A stretch of DNA of 52,920 bases from Bacillus timonensis (lineage in GTDB: Bacteria > Bacillota > Bacilli > Bacillales > Bacillaceae_L): assembly GCF_004799755.1 (NCBI RefSeq), contig NZ_SLUB01000029.1, positions 1 through 52,920 on the forward strand. Direction: 5' to 3'. Made by a program: the position numbers and the translations under genes. Position 1 is the stretch's first letter, and every line of letters begins with the position of its first letter. Shown here piece after piece: positions 25,402 to 33,344 of this stretch. A model generated the notes under the pieces. It was given only the letters and a program-made list of their open reading frames with translations, searched no databases and had not been told where the DNA came from.

Positions 25402-25493
25402 TGTATTCTCCCTTTTCGTTGAGTTTTTCTTTGTATAGATCCTTTTCACGAATGAACATTTCCACACTATTTATATTGAAAAATGCACACCAT

Positions 25494-25508
25494 GTTTTAC
25501 AGTAAAAC
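25494..25508. promoter_or_regulatory. Candidate IclR operator
   Basis: A perfect 15-bp palindrome, GTTTTAC-A-GTAAAAC, lies in the 247-bp space between the gentisate operon and its divergent regulator. IclR-type regulators commonly bind 14-15 bp palindromes of this kind. Confidence 0.5.
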
Positions 25509-25536
25509 CACCTACCTCAATATATATTTTCCACTA

Positions 25537-25565
25537 TTGTGATAATCGGTTATACTATATATAAT
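25537..25565 (+). promoter_or_regulatory. Sigma-A-type promoter of the IclR gene
   Basis: TTGTGA (25537-25542), a 17-bp spacer and TATAAT (25560-25565) point toward the IclR gene 83 bp downstream. Confidence 0.6.
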
Positions 25566-25648
25566 AATTATATGTCAGAATTTTTTATAAAGTCAATGTC
25601 TAAATTGTTTAAATTAACTAATTTTACAGATAATAGAGGAGAAGTGAA

Positions 25649-26386
25649 ATGGAAACAACAAAAAAAAGTAGAGACACCATTCAATCCTTAAGCATTGGAA
25701 TTTCAATATTAGATGCAATAGCGAAAGCGAAAAGGCCGTTAAAGATTACCGAAATCCAAGAAGAGACAAACATAACTAAAAGTAATTTATATAAATATAT
25801 CAATACCCTTGTCCAAGATGATTTAATTTTTCGCGATCAAAATAGCGGTTTGTACCACTTAGGTTCAAAATTAATCCAATACGGAATGACAGCGATGGGC
25901 AACCAAGACGTCCTTGCGATCATGTCGCCTTATTTACAATCGATTAGTGAACATACAAACAATACAGCCCTATTTTCGGTGCCAACCTTTAATGGACCTG
26001 TGATTGCAAAAATCACCCGTTCCAATCAAATCTTAAATATCGGTGCAGAGATTGGAACGTTACTGCCACCCTATTCTGCGGCCGGAAAGATTTTCAACCT
26101 TTTTGCCGAGCAGCATAAAACAAAGAAATGGAAAGAAAATTATCAATCGACTATCGTGGAAGATCTAGATGAAGCCCAAACCATACGAAAGGAAAAAATC
26201 GCTTTTGCAAAGGAGCCTTTGATTTCTGAAGTGTCTTCTGTCGCTCTACCTATCCTGAACTATCTAAATGAATTAATCGGGATCATTACACTTGTTGGTT
26301 TTTCATCCGATATACCAGGAACCATTGATCATCCACAGAGTAAATTCTTACAAGAAATGCGAGTAGAAATATCAAAGAATTTTTAG
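25649..26386 (+). CDS. IclR-family transcriptional regulator
   Basis: A 245-residue regulator. The N-terminal winged helix-turn-helix (SLSIGISILDAIAKAKRPLK, EIQEETNITKSNLYKYINTL) is followed by an IclR effector domain with LPPYSAAGKIFNLF and SEVSSVALPILN. It is divergent from the gentisate operon, so it most likely controls that operon in response to 3-hydroxybenzoate, gentisate or a later intermediate. TAGAGGAGAAGTGAA precedes the ATG. The 194 bp after it, before DAP dehydrogenase, hold nothing I can name. Confidence 0.9.
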   Translation: METTKKSRDTIQSLSIGISILDAIAKAKRPLKITEIQEETNITKSNLYKYINTLVQDDLIFRDQNSGLYHLGSKLIQYGMTAMGNQDVLAIMSPYLQSISEHTNNTALFSVPTFNGPVIAKITRSNQILNIGAEIGTLLPPYSAAGKIFNLFAEQHKTKKWKENYQSTIVEDLDEAQTIRKEKIAFAKEPLISEVSSVALPILNYLNELIGIITLVGFSSDIPGTIDHPQSKFLQEMRVEISKNF

Positions 26387-26580
26387 ACAAAGCACAATAA
26401 ATATTTGGGAGACAAATGAAAAAAATTTTCGAACCCCGAAAGAAAATGTTTGGAATATAGAGCAGTTTCTATTATTATAAGTATTATCAAAAAAATCATA
26501 AAAAGAGCGACCCATGAAATTGGCAACTTTAGGGTAGAACGTATTTTTTTGAGAGTAATGGAAGTAAAGGAGAAATGTAT

Positions 26581-27561
26581 ATGAGCAACAAAATTAGACT
26601 AGGCATCGTAGGTTACGGTAATCTTGGAAAAGGTGCAATTCAAGCTATTAAACAATCTCCTGATATGGAATTAGTAGCAGTTTTTACTAGAAGAGCCCCA
26701 GAAAGCCTAAAGCTTGAGGATGCAAATGTAAAAGCTGAACATATTTCAAATGCAAGTGATTATCAAGGTAAAATTGATGTCATGCTCCTTTGTGGCGGTT
26801 CTGCTACAGATCTACCTGAACAAACTCCACAAATTGCTAGCATGTTCAATACTGTAGATAGTTTTGATACACACGCAAAGATTCCAGAGTTTTACCAATC
26901 TGTAAATGAAGCTGCAAAAAATACAACGGCTATTATCTCAGTAGGTTGGGATCCAGGTCTATTCTCAATCAATCGTGTGATGGCGGATGCCATTTTACCA
27001 AATGGTGAAAATTACACATTCTGGGGCAAAGGTCTTAGCCAAGGGCACTCTGATGCAATTAGACGTGTCGAAGGTGTTAAAAACGGTGTCCAATATACAA
27101 TTCCGTCTGAGGATGCGATGGAAAAAGTTCGCAGTGGTTCAAATCCAGAACTAACAACTGCTGAAAAACACCGTCGTGTTTGCTATGTGGTTGCAGAAGA
27201 AGGTGCAGACAAAACTGCTATTGAAAATGAAATTAAAACAATGCCTAACTACTTCGCGGATTATGAGACAGAAGTGAACTTTATTTCTGAAGAAGAATTG
27301 AATCGTGACCACTCTAAGGCTCCACATGGTGGGTTTGTGATTCGCGGTGGAGAAACAAGTGAAGGCACTAAACAAATTTACGAATTCTCTTTAAAACTAG
27401 ATAGTAATCCTGAGTTTACTTCGGCTGTATTGGTTGCATATGCAAGAGCTGCATACCGCTTAAGCCAAGAAAAACAATTTGGTGCAAAAACAGTATTTGA
27501 TGTAGCGCCAAGTTATATCTCTCCTAAGTCACCAGAGGAATTACGTAAAGATTACTTATAA
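26581..27561 (+). CDS. ddh: meso-Diaminopimelate D-dehydrogenase
   Basis: A 326-residue NADPH-dependent enzyme that converts tetrahydrodipicolinate to meso-DAP in a single step, feeding lysine and peptidoglycan. The Rossmann motif is GIVGYGNLGKGAIQAI; VDSFDTHAKIPEFYQSVNEA, ISVGWDPGLFSINRVMADAI and FWGKGLSQGHSDAIRRVEGV are highly typical. It is a bypass of the succinylase/acetylase routes present only in some Bacillaceae and other groups. ATG 26581 has AAAGGAG 8 nt upstream; the ATG two codons earlier is too close to it. Monocistronic. Confidence 0.95.
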   Translation: MSNKIRLGIVGYGNLGKGAIQAIKQSPDMELVAVFTRRAPESLKLEDANVKAEHISNASDYQGKIDVMLLCGGSATDLPEQTPQIASMFNTVDSFDTHAKIPEFYQSVNEAAKNTTAIISVGWDPGLFSINRVMADAILPNGENYTFWGKGLSQGHSDAIRRVEGVKNGVQYTIPSEDAMEKVRSGSNPELTTAEKHRRVCYVVAEEGADKTAIENEIKTMPNYFADYETEVNFISEEELNRDHSKAPHGGFVIRGGETSEGTKQIYEFSLKLDSNPEFTSAVLVAYARAAYRLSQEKQFGAKTVFDVAPSYISPKSPEELRKDYL

Positions 27562-27565
27562 GATA

Positions 27566-27606
27566 ACAAAAAATCACTCACAATTTTGCGAGTGATTTTT
27601 TATTTT
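27566..27606. terminator. Bidirectional terminator between ddh and the sulfurylase-like gene
   Basis: A stem AAAAATCACTC/GAGTGATTTTT (27568-27579, 27590-27600) has T-rich tails in both directions and sits between convergent genes. Confidence 0.9.
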
Positions 27607-27608
27607 AA

Positions 27609-29333
27609 TTATTCATCACTGCCCCTGTAGCGTTTATATGGCAGTGGGTTCCAAATCCGGTATTGAAGATCTTCGGAACGTAAAGGTGCCGGAATATCAT
27701 CAAAGATTTTCCTTGCCACTTCTAGTTCACGCATCGCTTCCGACTTATCTTGGTACATGAATTCGTCTGAAGCTTGATCTAGCGCTTTATCCACCTTTTC
27801 TTCTAAATACTCAACCACCATCTCTTGTTGTCGATGAATGGATTCCCTCGCAGATGCCACCCAGTCCGGCTGTGCAGTACGAAGGGTGTCCGATACATAA
27901 CTGAACTCTTTGAAAATATCCTTATAAATTTTATCCGCATTTTCACGTGCATCCGTGATAGCGTTCTCTAAATCTTCAATCGTAAGCTCCTCAACCTCAA
28001 GAGGCTTTCTACGTGTTGGACCACCGATTCCGGACCTCGTCAAATAATATGGGAAAATACTTTTAATTGTTTTTCCGACTGGTGAGATCGCCATTTGATT
28101 CTCGTCTACACCCTTTGGCTGCACGCCCTGCATGGCAATTCGAGCCGATTCTGGTCTTACAATTTCCTTTGGTGGCAACACACCATAGCGTAACAGCTCG
28201 CGAATTCCTGTCCCCGAGATATTAATCCGGTATTGCTCATCATGTGGACATGTTTGTTCAGTTGCTTGCGCACTACATCGTGTACAATAAAACACTTCAT
28301 GGAACAGACGAATATCAATTCCTAATTCGGCTGGTGTAAATTCGTCAAAAATGGTATGGCTCGCATATTTGTCATAATAATCACCAATACCGGCGTGGTC
28401 TCGTCCGATTAGGGCATGTGTACATCCGTAGTTTTTCATAATCAATGCATGAAGGACGGCCTCACGTGGTCCCGCAAATATATAGGTAACACGCAATGGT
28501 GCTAGAATCGTTCTTTCCTTTGGATAATATGTATCTAGCACACTTCGGTAGGACAATACACGGAACTCATGGCGTGTATATTCACGCTTTGCCATTTCTA
28601 CCAGCGGCTGAACAAATAAACCTTCCAATTCTTCTAAAGCATTTCGATGAATATACTCGTGTCCGCGGTGTAAAGGATTGGCCCCTGTAATAAATCCTCC
28701 CACCGACTTAAACTTCTTCGTCTCATAAAATAGCTTCCAAGTATCCTTAGGCTCCATTCGAATCTCTTCAAATGGCCCCCAGTGGGCTCGACGGAGCAAT
28801 GTAATGGGTCCCGCCAAGGCTGTATCACCCATTCGACGATAGATTGAATCTACACCTGGGTGGTTGCGGTCAGTTGTGCCGAACACATGGTTTGCACGGA
28901 ATTCACGATCATAGTGAAAAATATCCGTCAATGTAAGAATGGCGACTGGCACTCTTGTTTCATCAGCAAGAGCCACCTCATCCCCTACTGATAATGTCTT
29001 AATTATCTGCGCGTTCCGGTCACCAATTGGTGCGAAACTAAGTGGCACCGGCCAAACGACCCCATTTTTCAAGCGGCCTTTTGTCAAAACAGACTTATAA
29101 TCTTCCTCATCCATAAAGCCTTCGTTAGGAGACAATACCCCAGTTGCAATCATTTCAAGTGTTATGACTGCCTCCAAATCCACCATAATCATCGGTAACT
29201 GCTTGGCCCTTTCCATCGCTTCCTCTTGCTCTTTCCCCGCAAGAACACGATTCACCAATTTGCCGCCATGTGGTTGCTGTGGATAACCTGCAAATGTTTT
29301 TTCATCCAATACATCTGTAAATTGATTCATCAT
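27609..29333 (-). CDS. sat: ATP-sulfurylase-like protein with altered sulfate site and C-terminal extension
   Basis: A 574-residue protein whose first 400 residues align with sulfate adenylyltransferase: an N-terminal PUA-like domain, LHRGHEYIH at 221-229 (HxxH), GRDHAG at 310-315, a CxxC...C...H zinc site (C350, C353, C362, H364) and ISGTGIRELL at 372. The enzyme normally makes adenylyl sulfate from ATP and sulfate. The usual QxRN motif before HxxH reads TGAN (216-219), replacing the Gln and Arg that hold sulfate. A charged, helical extension of about 170 residues with no recognisable APS-kinase P-loop follows; common Bacillus Sat is near 380 residues. No other sulfate-assimilation genes are adjacent. 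Substrate may differ. Confidence 0.75.
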   Translation of the reverse strand: MMNQFTDVLDEKTFAGYPQQPHGGKLVNRVLAGKEQEEAMERAKQLPMIMVDLEAVITLEMIATGVLSPNEGFMDEEDYKSVLTKGRLKNGVVWPVPLSFAPIGDRNAQIIKTLSVGDEVALADETRVPVAILTLTDIFHYDREFRANHVFGTTDRNHPGVDSIYRRMGDTALAGPITLLRRAHWGPFEEIRMEPKDTWKLFYETKKFKSVGGFITGANPLHRGHEYIHRNALEELEGLFVQPLVEMAKREYTRHEFRVLSYRSVLDTYYPKERTILAPLRVTYIFAGPREAVLHALIMKNYGCTHALIGRDHAGIGDYYDKYASHTIFDEFTPAELGIDIRLFHEVFYCTRCSAQATEQTCPHDEQYRINISGTGIRELLRYGVLPPKEIVRPESARIAMQGVQPKGVDENQMAISPVGKTIKSIFPYYLTRSGIGGPTRRKPLEVEELTIEDLENAITDARENADKIYKDIFKEFSYVSDTLRTAQPDWVASARESIHRQQEMVVEYLEEKVDKALDQASDEFMYQDKSEAMRELEVARKIFDDIPAPLRSEDLQYRIWNPLPYKRYRGSDE

Positions 29334-29416
29334 ATCACCCTCCCCTTACCACATATATTCTATTGATATCCTTTATATCCTTCTTAAACTTAATATCTTT
29401 TTAGAAAATTCAGGTA

Positions 29417-29445
29417 ATTATACGTTAATCGACAAAAATAGACAA
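29417..29445 (-). promoter_or_regulatory. Promoter of the sulfurylase-like gene
   Basis: On the minus strand TTGTCT (29440-29445), a 17-bp spacer and TATAAT (29417-29422) lie about 85 bp before the start codon. No S-box or T-box leader was recognised. Confidence 0.6.
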
Positions 29446-29563
29446 ATGGCGAATCGATAAATATATTTTTAATGTAAGCGCTACACTTCAGAATTTACTC
29501 TTGTTCGACAATAATTTTAAATTTATGATTATTATGTAATTGAATTCGCATAGGAGGATTGAC

Positions 29564-30244
29564 ATGGAGTTAACGTACACAGGTAAAACAAAAGATGTCT
29601 ATGAATTACCGAACGGAAATTACTTACTACAATTTAAAGACGATGTCACAGGCGTTGATGGGGTTTTTGATCCAGGTGCAAATACAGTTGGGTTAACCAT
29701 TGAAGGTGCAGGACGTGCTGGATTAAAACTAACAAAATACTTTTTTGAGAGATTAAATGAAAAAGGGATTCCAACTCACTATATTGACGCTGATATCGCA
29801 CAAGCAACCATGACAGTCAAACCGGCCGAAGTATTCGGTAAAGGGCTTGAAGTCATTTGTAGATACCGTGCTGTCGGCAGCTTTCTACGCCGCTATGGCT
29901 TATATGCTGAAGAAGGACAAGCCTTGGATGCTTTTGTGGAAGTGACCTTAAAAGATGACGGTCGTGGAGATCCTCCAATCAGTGAAGACGCTTTGGACAT
30001 GCTTGGCATCTTGTCTAAAGAAGAATATCAAATATTAAAAGACCTTACCCAACAAATTGCCGGGATTGTCAAGGATGAACTTGCAAAGAAGGGTATTGAG
30101 CTGTATGATATCAAATTTGAATTCGGACGTACTGGCGAGAACAGACAAATCGTGCTGATCGATGAAATCTCTGGCGGAAACATGCGCGCATACAAAGACG
30201 GCGAATATGTCGAACCCCTCGAATTAGAAAAAATGTTTTTATAA
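29564..30244 (+). CDS. purC: Phosphoribosylaminoimidazole-succinocarboxamide synthase (PurC)
   Basis: A 226-residue SAICAR synthase, which joins CAIR and aspartate using ATP in purine synthesis. YTGKTKDVYELPNGNYLLQF is the N-terminal substrate loop region, VICRYRAVGSFLRRYG the central motif, and YDIKFEFGR, VLIDEISGGNMRAY the Mg/ATP site. AGGAGGATTGAC precedes ATG 29564. It stands alone, away from any purEKBCSQLFMNHD cluster, so it may be a second copy. A 13-bp near-cre palindrome TGTAAGCGCTACA lies at 29473-29485. Confidence 0.9.
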   Translation: MELTYTGKTKDVYELPNGNYLLQFKDDVTGVDGVFDPGANTVGLTIEGAGRAGLKLTKYFFERLNEKGIPTHYIDADIAQATMTVKPAEVFGKGLEVICRYRAVGSFLRRYGLYAEEGQALDAFVEVTLKDDGRGDPPISEDALDMLGILSKEEYQILKDLTQQIAGIVKDELAKKGIELYDIKFEFGRTGENRQIVLIDEISGGNMRAYKDGEYVEPLELEKMFL

Positions 30245-30322
30245 TTAAAAAAAGAAGCCAAAGCAACATTATTAACGGGTTCCGATTCAGGGTGCAAAAC
30301 AGTAAATCACAATACGGTTTTT

Positions 30323-30357
30323 AGCGTGAATTCACATACGAATTCACGCTTTAATTT
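30323..30357 (+). terminator. Terminator after purC
   Basis: A perfect 11-bp stem AGCGTGAATTC/GAATTCACGCT (30323-30333, 30340-30350) is followed by TTAATTTTC. The rest of 30245-30566 holds no feature I can support. Confidence 0.75.
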
Positions 30358-30566
30358 TCTAGTTATAGTAAGGTTTAATGCAGTTTTTATAAAAAAATAA
30401 TTAAAACTCACATCCGTTTTTTGGAGGTGTGACAATACTTGTAGTACATGAGAATGTGATTGTGAAAATAGGTGTGATATCGTCGGTGAATTACTGTTCG
30501 ATGCAAAGTTGAAGATGCAACAGCGTGTTTGCTGTGTGAAGTAAATTCTATTATTAAAGGAGTTAC

Positions 30567-31018
30567 TCGACTTCAGACATAACCACGTTGTTTTTGCTTT
30601 CCTTTGTCTGAAGATGCCGCGACTTCAGACACAACCACGATGTTTTGGCTTTCCTTTGTCTGAAGATGCCGCGACTTCAGACACAACCACGATGTTTTGG
30701 CTTTCCTTTGTCTGAAGATGCTACAACTTCGGACACAACCACGATGTTTTGGCTTTCCTTTGTCTGAAGATGCTACAACTTCGGACACAATCACGATGTT
30801 TTGGCTTTCCCTTGTCTGAAGATGCCGCGACTTCAGACACAACCACGATGTTTTGTTTTGGCTTTCCTTTGTCTGAAGATGCCACCACTTCAGACACAAC
30901 CACGATGTTTTGGCTTTCCTTTGTCTGAAGATGCCGCGACTTCGGACACAACCACGATGTTTTGGCTTTCCTTTGTCTGAAGATGCCGCGACTTCGGACA
31001 CAATCGGGATGTTTTTGC
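30567..31018. repeat. Tandem array of about eight 52-bp hairpin units
   Basis: The 52-bp units each contain an inverted repeat TGTCTGAAG/CTTCAGACA with a 9-nt loop, followed by a conserved CACAACCACGATGTTTTGGC stretch. Stem changes are G-U compatible (CTTCGGACA), while loops vary (ATGCCGCGA, ATGCTACAA, ATGCCACCA). One unit has a 5-bp insertion near 30855. The array fills the space between the convergent purC and YitT genes. The same family recurs at 52374-52744. The open frames across it are not proteins, since 52 is not a multiple of three. Confidence 0.9.
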
Positions 31019-31019
31019 A

Positions 31020-31895
31020 TTAATGTATATCTCTTTTCTTAAAGTTGCCTCCTTTTACTTCCGAAACGTCATATACAACAACAAAGGCCTGTTTGTCTAT
31101 TTCGTAAATAATTTCTTTCATTTTACTGTCCTCTAAACGGTTAATAATACAAGTAATTTCTTTGAATTGCTCATTTGAATAACCGCCTTCAACTATATTG
31201 TATGTTGCACTTCGACCTAAACGATCCCGTATCGTTTCTACCATTAATTCGGGTTGACTTGTTATAACTTTATAGGTTTTAGAACCACTTAAGCCTTCCT
31301 CAACAGTATGGATCACCTTAGACGCAATAAAGTAAGCAATACCGGATAAGAAAGCCCCTTGTAGTCCAAAAACGGTTGAAACTACTATAAAAACAAATAA
31401 GTTTAAGAATAAAATGAGGTCACTTGTTCCAAACGGTAATTTCCGGGATAGTAATACCGCTAACATATCAATGCCATCTAATGCACCACCATTACGTAAT
31501 GCGACTCCCATACCGAATCCGATAATAATACCACCAACAACGGTTACTAACAGGGTGTCTCCTTGAATAATGGTTGGAATGTGGTGCATAATGCTTGTCC
31601 CATATGCTAATGAAGCAATGCCAATAACAGAATAAATAGCAAAGCTTTTCCCGATTTGTTTATAACCTAAAAATATGAAAGGTATATTTAGAACAGCAAT
31701 CAAAATTCCTAGAGGTATTCCCATTAGTTCTGAACCAACTATGCTTAGACCAGTCACACCGCCATCTGAGACGTTGTTTGGAATTAGTATTGCCTCCAGT
31801 CCATATGCTGTTATAAATGCCCCGATTATAACCGATATTGCGCGTAATACCTTTTTAAGTCCATTCGTTCTTCTTTGCGCTGCCATTGTACCCAT
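31020..31895 (-). CDS. YitT-family membrane protein (DUF161/DUF2179)
   Basis: A 291-residue protein with five to six hydrophobic segments in the first 190 residues (NNVSDGGVTGLSIVG, RNGGALDGIDMLAVLLSRK are YitT-family marks). A soluble C-terminal DUF2179 domain follows (KVITSQPELMVETIRDRLGR, KEITCIINRLEDSKMKEIIY). Transport activity is assumed for the family but not defined. GAAAGAGGACTCAAAA precedes the ATG. The promoter region holds three copies of a palindromic operator, so it is probably tightly repressed by a regulator encoded elsewhere. Confidence 0.9.
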   Translation of the reverse strand: MGTMAAQRRTNGLKKVLRAISVIIGAFITAYGLEAILIPNNVSDGGVTGLSIVGSELMGIPLGILIAVLNIPFIFLGYKQIGKSFAIYSVIGIASLAYGTSIMHHIPTIIQGDTLLVTVVGGIIIGFGMGVALRNGGALDGIDMLAVLLSRKLPFGTSDLILFLNLFVFIVVSTVFGLQGAFLSGIAYFIASKVIHTVEEGLSGSKTYKVITSQPELMVETIRDRLGRSATYNIVEGGYSNEQFKEITCIINRLEDSKMKEIIYEIDKQAFVVVYDVSEVKGGNFKKRDIH

Positions 31896-31997
31896 TTTTG
31901 AGTCCTCTTTCCCAACTAATCTCTTTTTTTCTATTAAAGGTCATTATTTGCTACTTCTTTAAATCATATTCAATCCGACATGCCGTGTTAAGTTATA

Positions 31998-32070
31998 TGA
32001 CACTTTGTCACATCGTAAAAATTTTATATGACAGAGTGTCATTTGTCAATGAAAATATGACACTCTGTCA
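31998..32070 (-). promoter_or_regulatory. Promoter with three TGACA-N3-TGTCA operators
   Basis: Palindromes lie at 31998-32010, 32029-32041 and 32058-32070, spaced 31 and 29 bp apart, about three helical turns each. On the minus strand a perfect -35 TTGACA (32044-32049) and a -10-like TAAAAT (32021-32026) with 17-bp spacing flank the middle operator, which therefore occupies the spacer. This points to a TetR-like dimeric repressor controlling YitT. No such regulator is encoded in this window. Confidence 0.7.
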
Positions 32071-32200
32071 CACCAAAGGGAAGGAAACACCCTCATATAT
32101 ACCAAGCATTTTTGACCATAAAAAAATGGTATCAGCCCCCAATACTGTAGTTTCATACCGTACCGAGGTTCAGGCACCACAATTTTTAAACAAAGCCAAG

Positions 32201-32389
32201 CTAGTTTGAAAACATCATTAAAAGAGGCCCAAATAATGTTGGAACAAGCAATAGTAAAACTAATCCTGTAAACATATAGGTTACGTATTTTTTTCGATCT
32301 ACACCTGCTCTTAGTTCCCACAAGCCGATTGTAATGAAATATAAACCTATCATTACTACTATTGCGGGTAGCATAATAAAAATATTCAT
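32201..32389 (-). CDS. Small membrane protein (62 residues)
   Basis: A 62-residue protein with two predicted membrane helices (FIMLPAIVVMIGLYFITIGL and YMFTGLVLLLLVPTLFGPLL) joined by a charged loop, WELRAGVDRKK. GAGAGGGGAAAACTAG precedes the ATG. I do not recognise the family. It is a single gene; downstream, GGTAT/ATACC arms followed by T7 (near 32119-32160) may terminate it. Confidence 0.65.
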   Translation of the reverse strand: MNIFIMLPAIVVMIGLYFITIGLWELRAGVDRKKYVTYMFTGLVLLLLVPTLFGPLLMMFSN

Positions 32390-32469
32390 CTAGTTTTCCC
32401 CTCTCAACACACAATCCACATTAACATAATATTCCAGATATCTACCGAATTTCCTGCTTCAATCACACA

Positions 32470-32495
32470 AAAAAACGACTGCCTTGTCAGCAATC
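32470..32495 (-). terminator. Weak terminator after the VOC gene
   Basis: An imperfect stem (ATTGCT..GGCAGT arms) precedes GTCGTTTTTTTGTG on the minus strand, about 30 bp after the VOC stop. Confidence 0.45.
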
Positions 32496-32519
32496 GCACA
32501 TGTTGAAGAATGTTTAACC

Positions 32520-32942
32520 TTACTCAATAAATTCCCAATCTGGATTCCAAACTACTTCCCACAAATGTCCGTCTGGGTCTTGAAAGTATCCAGAGTACCC
32601 TCCCCAAAAGGTATCGTGTGCTGGAACTGTAATAGTTGCACCAGCTTTCCTTGCCTGTTCCATTACCGTATCTACCTCTGCTTTACTCCCTACATTATGA
32701 CCAATCGTGAAATCAGTGGGACTAATTGGAGTCTGTTCTATGCCTGTGTCATGAGCGATGTCCTTCCGACTCCAAATGGCGAGTTTCAACCCTGATTGTA
32801 AATCGAAAAATGCAACAGCACCGTGCTCAAATTCCTGACCGACTATTCCTGTTGTTGGTAGCCCAAGTCCGTCCCTGTAAAATTTTAAAGACCTTTCCAA
32901 ATCATTTACACCCAACGTGATAACTGAAATTCGCGGTTTCAT
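32520..32942 (-). CDS. VOC (glyoxalase/bleomycin-resistance) family protein
   Basis: A 140-residue vicinal-oxygen-chelate protein. ISVITLGVNDLERSLKFYRD begins the first beta-alpha-beta-beta-beta module; the second ends with GYSGYFQDPDGHLWEVVWNP, where the Glu is a metal-ligand position. The same fold serves glyoxalase I, drug-binding and dioxygenase functions, and nothing nearby narrows it. Monocistronic by arrangement. Confidence 0.88.
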   Translation of the reverse strand: MKPRISVITLGVNDLERSLKFYRDGLGLPTTGIVGQEFEHGAVAFFDLQSGLKLAIWSRKDIAHDTGIEQTPISPTDFTIGHNVGSKAEVDTVMEQARKAGATITVPAHDTFWGGYSGYFQDPDGHLWEVVWNPDWEFIE

Positions 32943-33002
32943 CGCCTATCCCCTAACTATTTTTTTCGTTTAATTTATTAAACCAAAAACCAAATACCTA
33001 TA

Positions 33003-33090
33003 CCCATCACCATAAACATAACGCCAAAAATGAATAACGAAATTCTTAGAGCTATAGGATGATGACTCCGAAAGTTATTTTATATAGTTT
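33003..33090 (-). pseudogene. Possible remnant of a small membrane protein
   Basis: On the minus strand a start-less frame encodes HHPIALRISLFIFGVMFMVM and then GIGIWFLV before a stop, a single hydrophobic helix. A stop codon lies just upstream with no initiator between. It looks like a decayed small gene next to the equally small frame at 33120-33266. Weak. Confidence 0.25.
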
Positions 33091-33119
33091 GTGCAGCCCC
33101 ATTAAAATCCATCCAACGA

Positions 33120-33266
33120 TTAAAAAAAGCCAGTTGCATCTGGACTTTCATTAGTTTCCTCATAAAACCCTTCTGCTTTCTTAGAAAATGAAAAGCAGAA
33201 AGCCATAATACTTAATACTCCCGTGATTACCGTTACGCCTAAAACAGTCAAAATGTCCAAACTCAA
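33120..33266 (-). CDS. Possible small single-helix membrane protein (48 residues)
   Basis: A TTG-initiated frame after GGGGTA encodes one hydrophobic helix (ILTVLGVTVITGVLSIMAFC) and a charged tail (SKKAEGFYEETNESPD). No homology recognised. The size and plausible ribosome site favour a small gene, but the rare start codon and decayed surroundings keep confidence low. Confidence 0.4.
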   Translation of the reverse strand: MSLDILTVLGVTVITGVLSIMAFCFSFSKKAEGFYEETNESPDATGFF

Positions 33267-33344
33267 TACCCCGCTGTAAAATTCTGTAATAGTAACCTAG
33301 CTTATATACGAAAGATAACATAAAATGTTTCATTAACGATTCCT

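Noticed and set aside
27609-29333. Fused ATP sulfurylase-APS kinase
   Set aside because: The C-terminal extension has no GxxGxGKS/T P-loop or other APS-kinase motif.
29334-29563. S-box or T-box leader before the sulfurylase-like gene
   Set aside because: No conserved S-box or T-box motifs and no leader terminator were found.
30567-31018. CRISPR array
   Set aside because: Units are near-identical over their whole length with only short loop differences; there are no unique spacers and no cas genes.
30573-31020. Long open frames (about 100-140 codons) across the array at 30.6-31.0 kb
   Set aside because: The 52-bp unit shifts frame every repeat and simply lacks stops; there is no ribosome site and the same 'protein' repeats in all frames.
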